From Kribbella antiqua (GTDB lineage: Bacteria > Actinomycetota > Actinomycetes > Propionibacteriales > Kribbellaceae), in the NCBI RefSeq assembly GCF_004345665.1, contig NZ_SLWR01000016.1:116739-180738 (forward strand): a stretch of DNA of 64,000 nucleotides, in the 5' to 3' direction. A model generated the notes under the pieces. It ran no database searches. It had not been told where the DNA came from and was given only the letters and a program-made list of their open reading frames with translations. Positions 9,311 to 17,214 of this stretch are shown here, piece by piece; the stretch's first letter is position 1, and every line of letters starts with the position of its first letter. The translations under genes were made by a program, and so were the position numbers.

Positions 9311-9438
9311 AGGGATTATGAGAGCCATGCCACTTGCTACGCTGGTCAACTTCAGGCTGCGTGGGTCCGGGATTCGGCACCTCTAGCCGACTGAATCCAC
9401 TCTGTTTGACGCGATTTCATGTCACGAGTCATGTCACG
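9311..9438 (+). other. Attachment-like site A: tRNA-arm-like core plus tandem repeat
   Basis: The core ggattatgagagcc at 9313 reads on the minus strand like a CAT anticodon loop with its 3' stem (CTCATAATCCC). Exactly 104 bases after gattatg (9314) come two copies of catgtcacg at 9418-9426 and 9430-9438, spaced 12 bp. Site F at 22.3 kb has the same core, the same 104-base offset and the same repeat layout (catggcacg twice). The pattern resembles an attachment site with integrase arm sites. It lies about 100 bp after the last conjugation gene, so it may be the right end of that element. Confidence 0.5.
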
Positions 9439-10406
9439 TGGAGGCGTCGTCGGCTAGCGAGGTTCGCTCGTCGCCGCAGTTCGCTCAAACGGGCTCGACG
9501 TGCCCAGGCTGCCGAACGAGGCTCAAGTAGATCAAGGCGCAACCTTCGGCGCGCGGCGCGGGCATGCGCATGCGGCCTCCGGCCGTTCACCGCCCGCGCC
9601 CGCACTTGGGGTCTTCAGCTGAGCCAGCAGCATTGCCTGCGGCGGGGGCCTCACGACTCCGGGATGACGCGTCGGAATCGGCCGGCGCTTTGGTCGGGGG
9701 GCGGGTTGTGTCTTCTCGTCTGCCGTTCAGCCCAGTCAGGACCTATCAGGAGCCACCAGAGGGGCGAAGATCGTTCGTCCGGTGGGGCGCTCCACCTTGG
9801 CCCCTCTGGCGTCTCCTGATCGCGCTACGCGTGGCTGAACGGCAGACGGGAAGACGTTTCGTCCTGTGCTCAGGAGTGCGAAATACCCGCCGGATCGTCG
9901 CGGTCAGAAGGGTCAAGAGAGCCGACCCTACCGATTTGGACGGCCGTCTGTTTTCGCGAAGAAGGTTTTTTTTTGATCCTGATTCACCCGATGGGGCTGG
10001 CCCAACGTTAAGGGTGTGTACGCGTGAAGCGATTTTTTTTTGATCCAGAACTGGGATCACGAGCGCGATCGCGAACACTGCGAACATGCATGCCTGGCTC
10101 AGATTGGGTGCGTCAGACCATCCACTGGCCGCCGATGCGAGGCCCGCAACCACAGCCACCCAGGCCGCCCGCGGCGTGGAAGGGCGGTCTGGACGTCTAC
10201 TCGGGCGCACATGGCCATTGTGGCGGCAGGCGGAGGGATTGCAAGCAAATAGGCGCAGCGGGTACGGATTCGTAACAGCTCGGGCACGTAGGGCTTGCTA
10301 ACAGCAAGCTTGGATCGGGTCGGACGACCCTGGCTATGCCGGCGGGTCGGCACCGGCGTCTAGGCGCGCAGTGGTCAGCGGTGGACGGTCTGAACTCGAC
10401 TACGCG
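9439..10406. other. Intergenic stretch with palindrome and paired T-tracts, no convincing gene
   Basis: No frame here has convincing protein composition. Apart from the nested palindrome listed separately, it holds two copies of a nine-T run followed by GATCC (T runs at 9966-9974 and 10033-10041), which is striking in GC-rich DNA. It also holds a perfect 7-bp hairpin, GCTTGCT-aac-AGCAAGC, at 10293-10309. Confidence 0.5.
9710..9855. repeat. Nested imperfect palindrome (about 146 bp), MITE-like or structured RNA
   Basis: The outer arms 9710-9732 and 9833-9855 match as inverted repeats in 22 of 23 positions. The inner arms 9745-9765 and 9800-9820 match in 19 of 21. A third small hairpin (ggtgg/ccacc, 9781-9796) sits at the centre. 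The loops between arms are 12 bases on each side. No gene overlaps it. It could be a miniature inverted-repeat element, a structured RNA or an ssDNA-folding site. Confidence 0.6.
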
Positions 10407-11030
10407 TCAGAACGGCGGTTTGGATTGGTCGGCGCGGGCGCGAGCTTCTTCCTCCTCGCGGATGGCCAGGATCTCTTGCCATTGCTCTTCGTACATCTCG
10501 TCCCGCCATTGAATATGTTGGAGCCACAGCACTATGTCATCAGGTGTGGCCGGGAGGGAGTCGCCACGCAGGTACGTTGAGAGCAAGTCACTCGCGTGCT
10601 CGGTGATGCGGCGACCGTACGTGAAGGGGCTCATCTTGTCGCGTTCTAGGCTCAGATCGCTGAGTAGATAGGTCAACTTGGCTAGTCGTCGACGCAGCGG
10701 CGGATCGCTGATCAGTGACACCTGTGCCCCAAACTCTCGCCGAACGGCATGGTAGTCAGGGTCGTTCTGAAGCGGCTGATCGTCCTCGGTCTGCCGCAGC
10801 AACGTGCGCCGTTCGAAATCATCCTCTAGCTTCAGCACAATGGAGTGAGCAGACCTAGCCGCGGCCAGGCTCTCGGATCGTCGATCGTCCCGCCTCTTCG
10901 CCCGGCTGCTCATGTAGGGGCTGAGGATTGTTCCCAAGACGCCGATGACGCCGCCCACCGCAGCGCCGATTATCCCTGCCCAGGCATCAGACACGGGTCG
11001 ACGGTAGCGCGTCACAGGCTCGTGCAACAT
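10407..11030 (-). CDS. Single-span membrane protein with coiled-coil region, unknown function
   Basis: The product is about 207 aa if it starts at ATG 11030; the frame is open to 11111, and a GTG at 10997 directly before the membrane span is another option. One N-terminal span (IIGAAVGGVIGVLGTILSPYM) is followed by a basic stop-transfer (RAKRRDDRR) and a long charged helical region. The C-terminus is rich in Glu and Arg. Membrane-anchored coiled-coil proteins like this occur as cargo in defence islands, but no family is recognised. It is the only gene between attachment-like sites A and B and the only minus-strand gene in the A-F region. Confidence 0.6.
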   Translation of the reverse strand: MLHEPVTRYRRPVSDAWAGIIGAAVGGVIGVLGTILSPYMSSRAKRRDDRRSESLAAARSAHSIVLKLEDDFERRTLLRQTEDDQPLQNDPDYHAVRREFGAQVSLISDPPLRRRLAKLTYLLSDLSLERDKMSPFTYGRRITEHASDLLSTYLRGDSLPATPDDIVLWLQHIQWRDEMYEEQWQEILAIREEEEARARADQSKPPF

Positions 11031-11112
11031 TCGTGCAACTACGGGTGGTCGCTGAGGGGGATTCACGGGGACTGGCGGTCGGTCCGGATTGGCCCGATTC
11101 ACGCTTAGCAAG

Positions 11113-11161
11113 GGTGGTCAGGGGCGGTCTCGAACCGCCGACCTTCCGCTGTGCTCGCGGA
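11113..11161 (-). other. tRNA 3'-half-like sequence (anticodon arm to acceptor)
   Basis: On the minus strand the sequence gives a perfect 5-bp anticodon stem (TCCGC/GCGGA) with a 7-base loop GAGCACA. A 5-base variable region follows, then a perfect T-arm (GGCGG-TTCGAGA-CCGCC), seven acceptor bases CCTGACC, A and CC. Counting from the loop gives exact tRNA numbering. The 26 bases that should form the acceptor 5' strand and D-arm do not fit, and position 33 is A rather than U. It therefore looks like an integration-derived tRNA half, not a working gene. Confidence 0.45.
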
Positions 11162-11192
11162 TGCTGATCCTGGCGCGCGAACCATGGTCTGA

Positions 11193-11326
11193 CGCGCGGT
11201 TTAGGAAACCGAAGCACCTCACCGACATGCGCCCCTACAGGCGTTACCAGGCAACACCAGTTCGGCCGATCTTGACTCCAGTTGACTGGAATCGACCCCT
11301 CTTTGTTCCCATGCTGTTCCCACGCT
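11193..11326 (+). other. Attachment-like site B: CCT-anticodon-like arm plus tandem repeat
   Basis: The core gcggtttaggaaaccg (11196-11211) is, on the minus strand, a near-perfect anticodon arm with a CCT loop (TTCCTAA). After 109 bases come tandem gttcccatgct and gttcccacgct at 11305 and 11316, spaced 11 bp. Site E at 18.36 kb repeats the core, the 109-base offset and the tandem repeat, and also shares the words agttcggccg and cagttgac between them. The two sites are direct repeats 7.16 kb apart. Confidence 0.5.
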
Positions 11327-11867
11327 GAACTGCTGAGCGTGGGGCTCGTTCGTGGGCTGTCGGTACTGAGCTGGCGAACGATTGGTGTTGAGCCCGGCGC
11401 GGAGCTCGTCAGCGCTCGCGCACCGCCTTGTCCAACGCGCGATTTCAGCAGCGCGCGGTCCCGGTCCGAGGGCGCCTGCCGGCGTGTTGTTCCCCAACCA
11501 CCTCCGCCGTACATGGCTGTGGAGGCAGGTCCTCGCCCGCGCAGGGACCGGCTCAGGAACGTCATGATCGCAGACCGACTGGCACAGCCTGAATCTTGGC
11601 GGCTAGCCGCCGGTTGCCGCCTACTGGCCCTACGCAGGGATTCGGCCGTTGCCAGGCCGCATGGCGGAAAGCATCCTGGGATGGGGGTGGTTCTGATGCG
11701 GTGTAATGTTCGGTGCCGCCAGAGACTAGCAGTCATACGAGCTCCAAGTTGCATCGGAGACTCGCTGCGCGCACCAGCTAATCCTCGGCCGGGCTCAGCG
11801 TATGGCGGTGCCGAGACCGCCGCGGTGCGGCCTATATTGGCGTGCGAGCCAACCGAATCGGCGCGCC
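11327..11867 (+). promoter_or_regulatory. Upstream region of the TPR gene with a possible -10 box
   Basis: This 540-base stretch has no believable gene. A TATATT hexamer at 11833-11838, about 30 bases before ATG 11868, is the best -10 candidate. No clear -35 box or ribosome-binding site is seen. Confidence 0.3.
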
Positions 11868-14800
11868 ATGACGGATAAGCGATTGGGGTCGTGGCGCCCT
11901 GGTCCGCAGGCCCGGAGGCGTGTGGTTGCAGTCCTGAATATCCTCGGAGGGATTGTGTTGCTCGCGGTGCTGGGTTTTGCTCCGCTGGCACACCTTGCGG
12001 CATCGAGTCAGCCGGTTTCTTCCGAGATTGATACGGAGTTGCGGCGCTCAGGACCTGCGGAGAATCAGCACGGTCGTTCCCTGCGTCAGCTCCCCGCAGG
12101 GCTCCCTCCTGGGTTCAACGTGGGCAGCCTGGCAGACCTGCGTGTCTTAGCTGATGCCGCCCTCGGCCAGCGTGGCAGTCGTTCCTTGTTGAGGCTGCTT
12201 GATCAAAACGAGGCACTGCAGGACACAGCGGTTGGTGGAAAGATGTCCTTTGCACCGTACCCGTACCGGTACCCTGCGATGACGCGGCTCCTGAACGAAG
12301 CCCCCGGTCGCGCATACACCGCCGAAGCCAAGCAATTAGGTGCGGCTCTCTTACTGATGGCCGCACGACCGAACTCGAACCTCAACTTCGCGGCGGCCGC
12401 TTTCGCCGTGCTCGACCGTGCCCGCGCAGATGGTGACTGCCCTGCCCAGTTAAACCTGTTGCTACTCGTCGCCGCCGATCAGGAGCCACGTGACAAGCCA
12501 GTTCATGCCGAGTCGCAACGGGCTGAGTCAGTATGTCCTGACGATCCCACCCCGTTGTGGCTGCTCGGGCAGTACCAGTCTCAGCGGGCCCGGGTGCACA
12601 GCCTAAGCAACTCCACCGGGGATGCGGTCCCAGGCGATTCGGTTCCGGCCGCCGCCCAGCGGCAGGCTTTGGACACGCTCGAGCGGTTAGCACAACGCTT
12701 CCCCGATTCGGCCGCAGCGATCACAGGAGTTGCCGACGCGCACTTGCGAGCCGGCTTCCGGCTGGCTGTTAGTCAGCCATTCACGGCCCGACATGAACTG
12801 CAGACTGCTGCTGCGGGCTACCAGCAGGCGCGCAGCATCGAGGCGCCTGGGGCGGCGGCTGGTCTCGCCCGTGCTCTCATCGGGCTGGGCGAGCCTGGCC
12901 ATGCGGCAGAACTGGCGCGGGAATCGATTGCCGGGCAGCGCACGCCGGGCCCGATGCTCGAGTTGTTGATAATGGCGGAGGAGACCGCTCACCAGTTCGG
13001 GCAGGCCGAGGCGGCTGGCCGCCAGTTGGCCAGTCGTGGCCCCGGTGCTTATCCCCATGGTTTCCCGCTTTTCGCAGTGCCCGGTGGCGCGGACGAAACT
13101 CCCGGAGATGAAGACCTCAAGCAAGATCCCATGGGGCCCCAATCTCTGGGTTGGGAGACGTACACGACACTGAGCGTCTATTTGCAGCCGCTGCCCGGCG
13201 GCGCCGGCGCGACCGTGGAAGATGTGTCCTTCATTCCGCTCTATCGCCCCGACGGAGGCGTTTTGGAAATAATGGCGAGCTGTGCAGAAGTCAGTTGGCG
13301 TCGCAACGCGATCCTGGCAGGTCATGCCCGAGCTGCGCTGACAGACTTTCCGGATGAATTCAAGTCGGTTCGTCCGATCGGAGACTATGAAAATACTGGT
13401 TGCGGAGCTCCTGGGGACATCCGGGAAATTGCGCGGCTCGAAGAGGGCCTGCCGGTCGACCGTGACTCGCTCGACTCTGTCGCCGAGAAAAGACAGAACC
13501 TTTGGCGGTGGGCGGGAGACTTGCCGCGCGCCGAGCGGACTATTCAAGACTGGCTGAAGGCGGCCGGTGCCACCACGGGCAGTCCTATGCTTCGGCTTGG
13601 CGAAGTGTATTTCCTCCAGCGTCGGTACGACGACGCCGCCGCCGCCTTCGGAGCCGCGGCCAGGCGACTTCGATATGCAGAGGAAAACAATGACCTCGGC
13701 GTGTGGCAGGCTCAGCTCGATGAGGGCGCATCGCTCATTCACGCAGGGCGAGACACAGAGGGGCTACCTCTGCTCCGCACGATCGCCGAACGTGCCGAAC
13801 GAGGCGCGGCGTACTGGCGCCGCAGCAACCAAGACGCTGCAGCTCAATTTGCGGCCATTGGGTACCATGCTCGCGCCCAACTGGCGGACGCTGAACGGGA
13901 GTCCGGCGCGGTTCACGCCTCGGTCAACGACTACGAAGCTGCCCGCGAACTGCTTCCGCCACCTTCCTACAGAGGTGTCGCCGGCATTAGGAGCGAGCGT
14001 ATCGACGCCAACCAAGCACTCGCCGAACTCCAACTAGGTCGGCTGGCGAGAGCCAGGCAGCGGATTGAAAGTGCCTTGCGCGCCGATCCGATGAACCCCG
14101 GCTTTCTAATGACAGCCGGCTTCATCGCCAACCGTGCCGGAGAGACTGCAACCGCGGTGCGTCACAACGCCGCCACGCTCATGAGTGATCCAGGGGCGTT
14201 CCCCGCCGCCAACGACCTCGGAGTGGAACTGGCCAAGCTAGGCCGTCGCGATGATGCAGTGACATCGTTGCGCCGAGCGGTCGGAATACGCCCAGACTAC
14301 GCATTGGCTTGGTTCAATCTTGGAGTCCTTTACTCCCAGATGGGACCACGGAGAGTGTTGGAAAGCCAGGGCGCATTCGCACGAGCCTTCGCTCTAGATA
14401 AGGAGCTCGTTGATCGGAAGCCCCTCCTGACGATTGACGCACAGATCTACCGAACCGGCCTTGACCTGTCCAAGCCGCTTCCGCCTCGCTGGAGTTTCTC
14501 CCAGCTTCAGGTTCTGTCGGCCGCGCCATCCATCGGTCTGCTAGGCGCGTTGCTGCTGGGGCTCGGGCTAGCGCAGACAGCCGGCTCGAGCACGCAAGTA
14601 AGCCAGGCGGAAGGTCTGCTGGAGTCCGCCGGAAAGCGCCTCGGGCGTCTAACTCTCCTTAACCGGCTGCGCAACCCGCTGTGGGCGTTGGCGACTACCG
14701 TGCTTATATTCACACTTCCGGCCGTCATTCGCCTCCGAGCCGGGGCTACCGAAGCTGTAACCCTATCGGTAGGCGTCCTCTCGATGGCTCTACTGGCCAT

Positions 14801-15197
14801 GTGGGCGCGGAGACTTGTCGCACGACGAGTAGGAGTGACGACACGCCAGGAAAGTTGGGGACCAGGCGTCGCGGTCGGTGTGGCGACCGCCCCGTTGGCG
14901 CCATGGGCACCACTGCCGGTGATCCGGGCAAACAGGGACATCTCCAAAGACGCTAGCTCCCGGATTCACGCCACTGCGCCGATCGCCCTTGCCATCGTCG
15001 GCATTATTCTCTCCGTTGAGTCTTCGGCCTTCGAGGTGCCGCTCAGCCGGTCGCTGGGTACCGCCGCGCTGATCATGGCCGCGTCCACTCTGCTTCCAGT
15101 TGCGCCCCTCGACGGCGCTAGCCTGGGCAAGACAGGCCTGGTTGCCGGCGCGGGCTTGGTCGGAGCGGCCGTCCTCATATGGCTCGGCGTCGTATGA
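11868..15197 (+). CDS. Giant TPR protein with membrane C-terminus carrying a PxxPLDG motif
   Basis: The product is about 1,109 aa from ATG 11868; the frame is open to 11802. One span lies near the N-terminus (about residues 20-45), with a long helical-repeat region behind it. Several segments fit TPR units, for example LGEVYFLQRRYDDAAAAFGAAARRL and the array around residues 700-860 ending in ALAWFNLGVLYSQMG. After about residue 875 the chain has five or six membrane segments and ends with LLPVAPLDGASLG. That PxxPLDG resembles the second catalytic motif of site-2 (M50) proteases, but no HExxH motif is visible. It is the only gene between sites B and C. The TPR assignment is firm; the protease relation is tentative. 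Confidence 0.75.
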   Translation: MTDKRLGSWRPGPQARRRVVAVLNILGGIVLLAVLGFAPLAHLAASSQPVSSEIDTELRRSGPAENQHGRSLRQLPAGLPPGFNVGSLADLRVLADAALGQRGSRSLLRLLDQNEALQDTAVGGKMSFAPYPYRYPAMTRLLNEAPGRAYTAEAKQLGAALLLMAARPNSNLNFAAAAFAVLDRARADGDCPAQLNLLLLVAADQEPRDKPVHAESQRAESVCPDDPTPLWLLGQYQSQRARVHSLSNSTGDAVPGDSVPAAAQRQALDTLERLAQRFPDSAAAITGVADAHLRAGFRLAVSQPFTARHELQTAAAGYQQARSIEAPGAAAGLARALIGLGEPGHAAELARESIAGQRTPGPMLELLIMAEETAHQFGQAEAAGRQLASRGPGAYPHGFPLFAVPGGADETPGDEDLKQDPMGPQSLGWETYTTLSVYLQPLPGGAGATVEDVSFIPLYRPDGGVLEIMASCAEVSWRRNAILAGHARAALTDFPDEFKSVRPIGDYENTGCGAPGDIREIARLEEGLPVDRDSLDSVAEKRQNLWRWAGDLPRAERTIQDWLKAAGATTGSPMLRLGEVYFLQRRYDDAAAAFGAAARRLRYAEENNDLGVWQAQLDEGASLIHAGRDTEGLPLLRTIAERAERGAAYWRRSNQDAAAQFAAIGYHARAQLADAERESGAVHASVNDYEAARELLPPPSYRGVAGIRSERIDANQALAELQLGRLARARQRIESALRADPMNPGFLMTAGFIANRAGETATAVRHNAATLMSDPGAFPAANDLGVELAKLGRRDDAVTSLRRAVGIRPDYALAWFNLGVLYSQMGPRRVLESQGAFARAFALDKELVDRKPLLTIDAQIYRTGLDLSKPLPPRWSFSQLQVLSAAPSIGLLGALLLGLGLAQTAGSSTQVSQAEGLLESAGKRLGRLTLLNRLRNPLWALATTVLIFTLPAVIRLRAGATEAVTLSVGVLSMALLAMWARRLVARRVGVTTRQESWGPGVAVGVATAPLAPWAPLPVIRANRDISKDASSRIHATAPIALAIVGIILSVESSAFEVPLSRSLGTAALIMAASTLLPVAPLDGASLGKTGLVAGAGLVGAAVLIWLGVV

Positions 15198-15287
15198 CGT
15201 CCATCATCGACGTACGCCTCGGCGAGAGCCCTACGTCGCCATGAGTCTGAGGCGGGCCTGCTGGAGCTAATCGAACAACGAAGCGAC

Positions 15288-15418
15288 GCCCGGTTTAGAA
15301 GGCCGCCGGACCGCTTCGGCAGGGGCCGATTTCAGCCTCAGGGCCCGCCCTGAGTTCGGCTCTTGTCGACTCCAGCAACTCGGTTACTCGCCAGTTCGTT
15401 CCACAAAGTGTTCCGCCG
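15288..15418 (+). other. Attachment-like site C (degenerate)
   Basis: The core cggtttagaaggccg at 15291-15305 reads on the minus strand as a TCT-anticodon-like loop, related to the cores of B and E. After 107 bases, gttcc occurs at 15398 and again at 15410, a 12-bp spacing. The match is weaker than in A, B, E and F. The rest of the 15198-15657 gap shows nothing else. Confidence 0.35.
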
Positions 15419-15657
15419 GTGCTCGGTAGACACCGCCGAGCAGAGCTGGGTCGTCGTCACCAGCCAGGGGGATGGACGGGAGGTGTAAGTGGGGAGGTGT
15501 CTTCGGTCGGCTCGGCCGGCGATTGTCGACCGCGCTCCAAAGCTGTCGGTTTCGGCGCTTGAAAAGTGGCAGTCTAGGGCTCGCGGTAGCGGAAGCCCAT
15601 GCCAGCGGGCATACGTGGTGAGGCCGCGACGGCAGGTTATCCGTTGCAGGGCTCTTC

Positions 15658-15663
15658 TACGCT
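15658..15663 (+). promoter_or_regulatory. -10 box of a leaderless gene (TACGCT)
   Basis: The TANNNT hexamer ends six bases before GTG 15670. Transcription would then start at the start codon, and there is no ribosome-binding site. Confidence 0.4.
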
Positions 15664-15669
15664 TAGACG

Positions 15670-16695
15670 GTGTACACCGTTGCGGATCTGATCGCCGACC
15701 AGGCATTCGGCTCCGAGGTCTTCGTCGCCGATACCGACGTCTTGTTGGGCGATGCCTGTGACGCCCTGGTCACTGGCCAGCGCTCGCCTCTGCTACGTGC
15801 CGTCGACGCCGGCTCCGCAATCGGTCTCATGTCCGAGCGCGCGTTCCGCGAAATCGGCTGGATGTCGGCCTCAGCCGCGCGAGGCCGGGGCGTCGAGCAC
15901 GAGGCACTTCGCGCCCTCATCACGGACGAATACCTGCCTCGCGTCCCCGTTGTCGTCACGCCGACCGCCGACACTGACCACTGGATGCCCGACGCGACCG
16001 ACATAGTCGACCCTGACGATGTAGCCCACGTCCAGGTAGCCAGGCTAGTCTCCGCCAGGGCCATCTACTCGCACGACAAGCACCTGCGCCGGCCGCGGCT
16101 CGCACCCGCAACCCGAACCGACTACGACCTACGGATCGTGCATCTATCGGTGTTATCAGGTCGCCACGAGTCCGAACGCGGTATCGGACTCGTGATCGGT
16201 CTCACTGGTGTCGGTGCCACCTCAATCGTGTCGTGGACCTCCGTTCGCCTCAGCGTGAGGCCCTCCATGGTTTGGTCCGGCCTCGCTCTCGCCGCCGCCG
16301 CCAGTGCCTACTCTGTGCTCGCAGTACCCGATCGGCGGCAACGCATCGCCGAGCGGCTCAAACCGCTGATCGAGCGGGCCGGCGCGGCAATCGAGCGTGG
16401 CGATACTGCTCGCCAAGCACTCAGGGATGGCCGGCTCATTGCCGCCCCCGAAACCGATCGGCTCGAGGCATGGGTCGCCGCGCATCTCGTCCGCAACCCG
16501 GATTCGACGATGGGAGCCATTGGCGAGGCGTTAGACCTCGACACAGCCGCTCGGCGTCAGCTCCCAGCGCTACTTCGATCCCACCCGTCCTTCGAACTCG
16601 TGAGCCGCTACGGTTGGGCCGTTGGCCGTATCCGGAGCGAGTTGGAGACCCAGCCGTCGTTATCGTGGAAACCACGATCGAGCGAAACTCGGTGA
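15670..16695 (+). CDS. PIN-domain protein with membrane spans and C-terminal helical domain
   Basis: The product is 341 aa from a probably leaderless GTG. Residues 1-145 look like a PIN nuclease domain. Acidic residues lie at about 21 and 23 (VFVADTDVLL), a further cluster sits in DIVDPDDVAHVQVA, and the family-like ending AIYSHDKHL is near residue 140. PIN domains cleave RNA with a cluster of acidic residues. Two hydrophobic segments follow (about residues 175-220, including SGLALAAAASAYSVLAV), then a helical C-terminus that could be a winged helix (STMGAIGEALDLDTAARRQLPALL). There is no antitoxin gene beside it, so it is not a classical VapBC pair. It is the sole cargo between sites C and D. 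Confidence 0.65.
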   Translation: MYTVADLIADQAFGSEVFVADTDVLLGDACDALVTGQRSPLLRAVDAGSAIGLMSERAFREIGWMSASAARGRGVEHEALRALITDEYLPRVPVVVTPTADTDHWMPDATDIVDPDDVAHVQVARLVSARAIYSHDKHLRRPRLAPATRTDYDLRIVHLSVLSGRHESERGIGLVIGLTGVGATSIVSWTSVRLSVRPSMVWSGLALAAAASAYSVLAVPDRRQRIAERLKPLIERAGAAIERGDTARQALRDGRLIAAPETDRLEAWVAAHLVRNPDSTMGAIGEALDLDTAARRQLPALLRSHPSFELVSRYGWAVGRIRSELETQPSLSWKPRSSETR

Positions 16696-16796
16696 CCAAC
16701 GCGAATGGCTTTGGGACTGCCGCTTCACCGCGCTGTGGGCACCGTAGATGTGGCATGCATTTGATGGGAGAGCGGGTTCACTCGAAACCGCGTCCC

Positions 16797-16926
16797 AAGG
16801 ATTATTAGTCCGGCGGCCGTTGCCACAGGCGCCTACTTGAGACTCCGGGAGTCCGTGGCTCGGCCCGCCGAGACCACTCTGCCAACGCTATTTGACTCCA
16901 TTTGGCCCCACGAGTGGCCCCACGCC
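16797..16926 (+). other. Attachment-like site D
   Basis: The core ggattattagtcc starts at 16799; on the minus strand it is an anticodon-loop-like CTAATAATCC. A TTCGA in the T-loop register follows on that strand (within 16760-16790). After 104 bases come two copies of tggccccacg at 16903 and 16915, spaced 12 bp. The layout matches sites A and F. The flanks (16696-16796 and 16927-17202) hold no believable gene. Confidence 0.45.
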
Positions 16927-17202
16927 CATGATGATTCCCGCGCCGAGCTGCACGTGTTGCGCGGCGGCATCGGACTGGCGCGCGTGCCAGCCACACCGCG
17001 CGCGCCGCGAGCGAGCCCATGAGGCCTGGCGGCAGCCGAATCTCGCCCCAAGCGGAAACGGCCGGCGCTTCTGGGTCGCACGAGGGCATCGTGCACGGCC
17101 GGGTCCTGGCGTCGGGACCGGTCTCAGCGACCGTCACCCGGGCTTGACCCCTTGTCTGGCGCTCGCTCCGGATATGCGGCGGCGCCGGTCGCCGAAGATG
17201 GC

Positions 17203-17208
17203 TAGCCT
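17203..17208 (+). promoter_or_regulatory. -10 box of a leaderless gene (TAGCCT)
   Basis: The hexamer ends six bases before GTG 17215, the spacing expected when the transcript begins at the start codon. Confidence 0.4.
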
Positions 17209-17214
17209 GGTTCG

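Noticed and set aside
9564..10043. ORF across the nested palindrome
   Set aside because: It reads through an inverted repeat and T-tracts with no domain or ribosome-binding site.
11282..11878. A 198-aa ORF before the TPR gene
   Set aside because: Composition is not protein-like, it overlaps site B, and no start signal is present.
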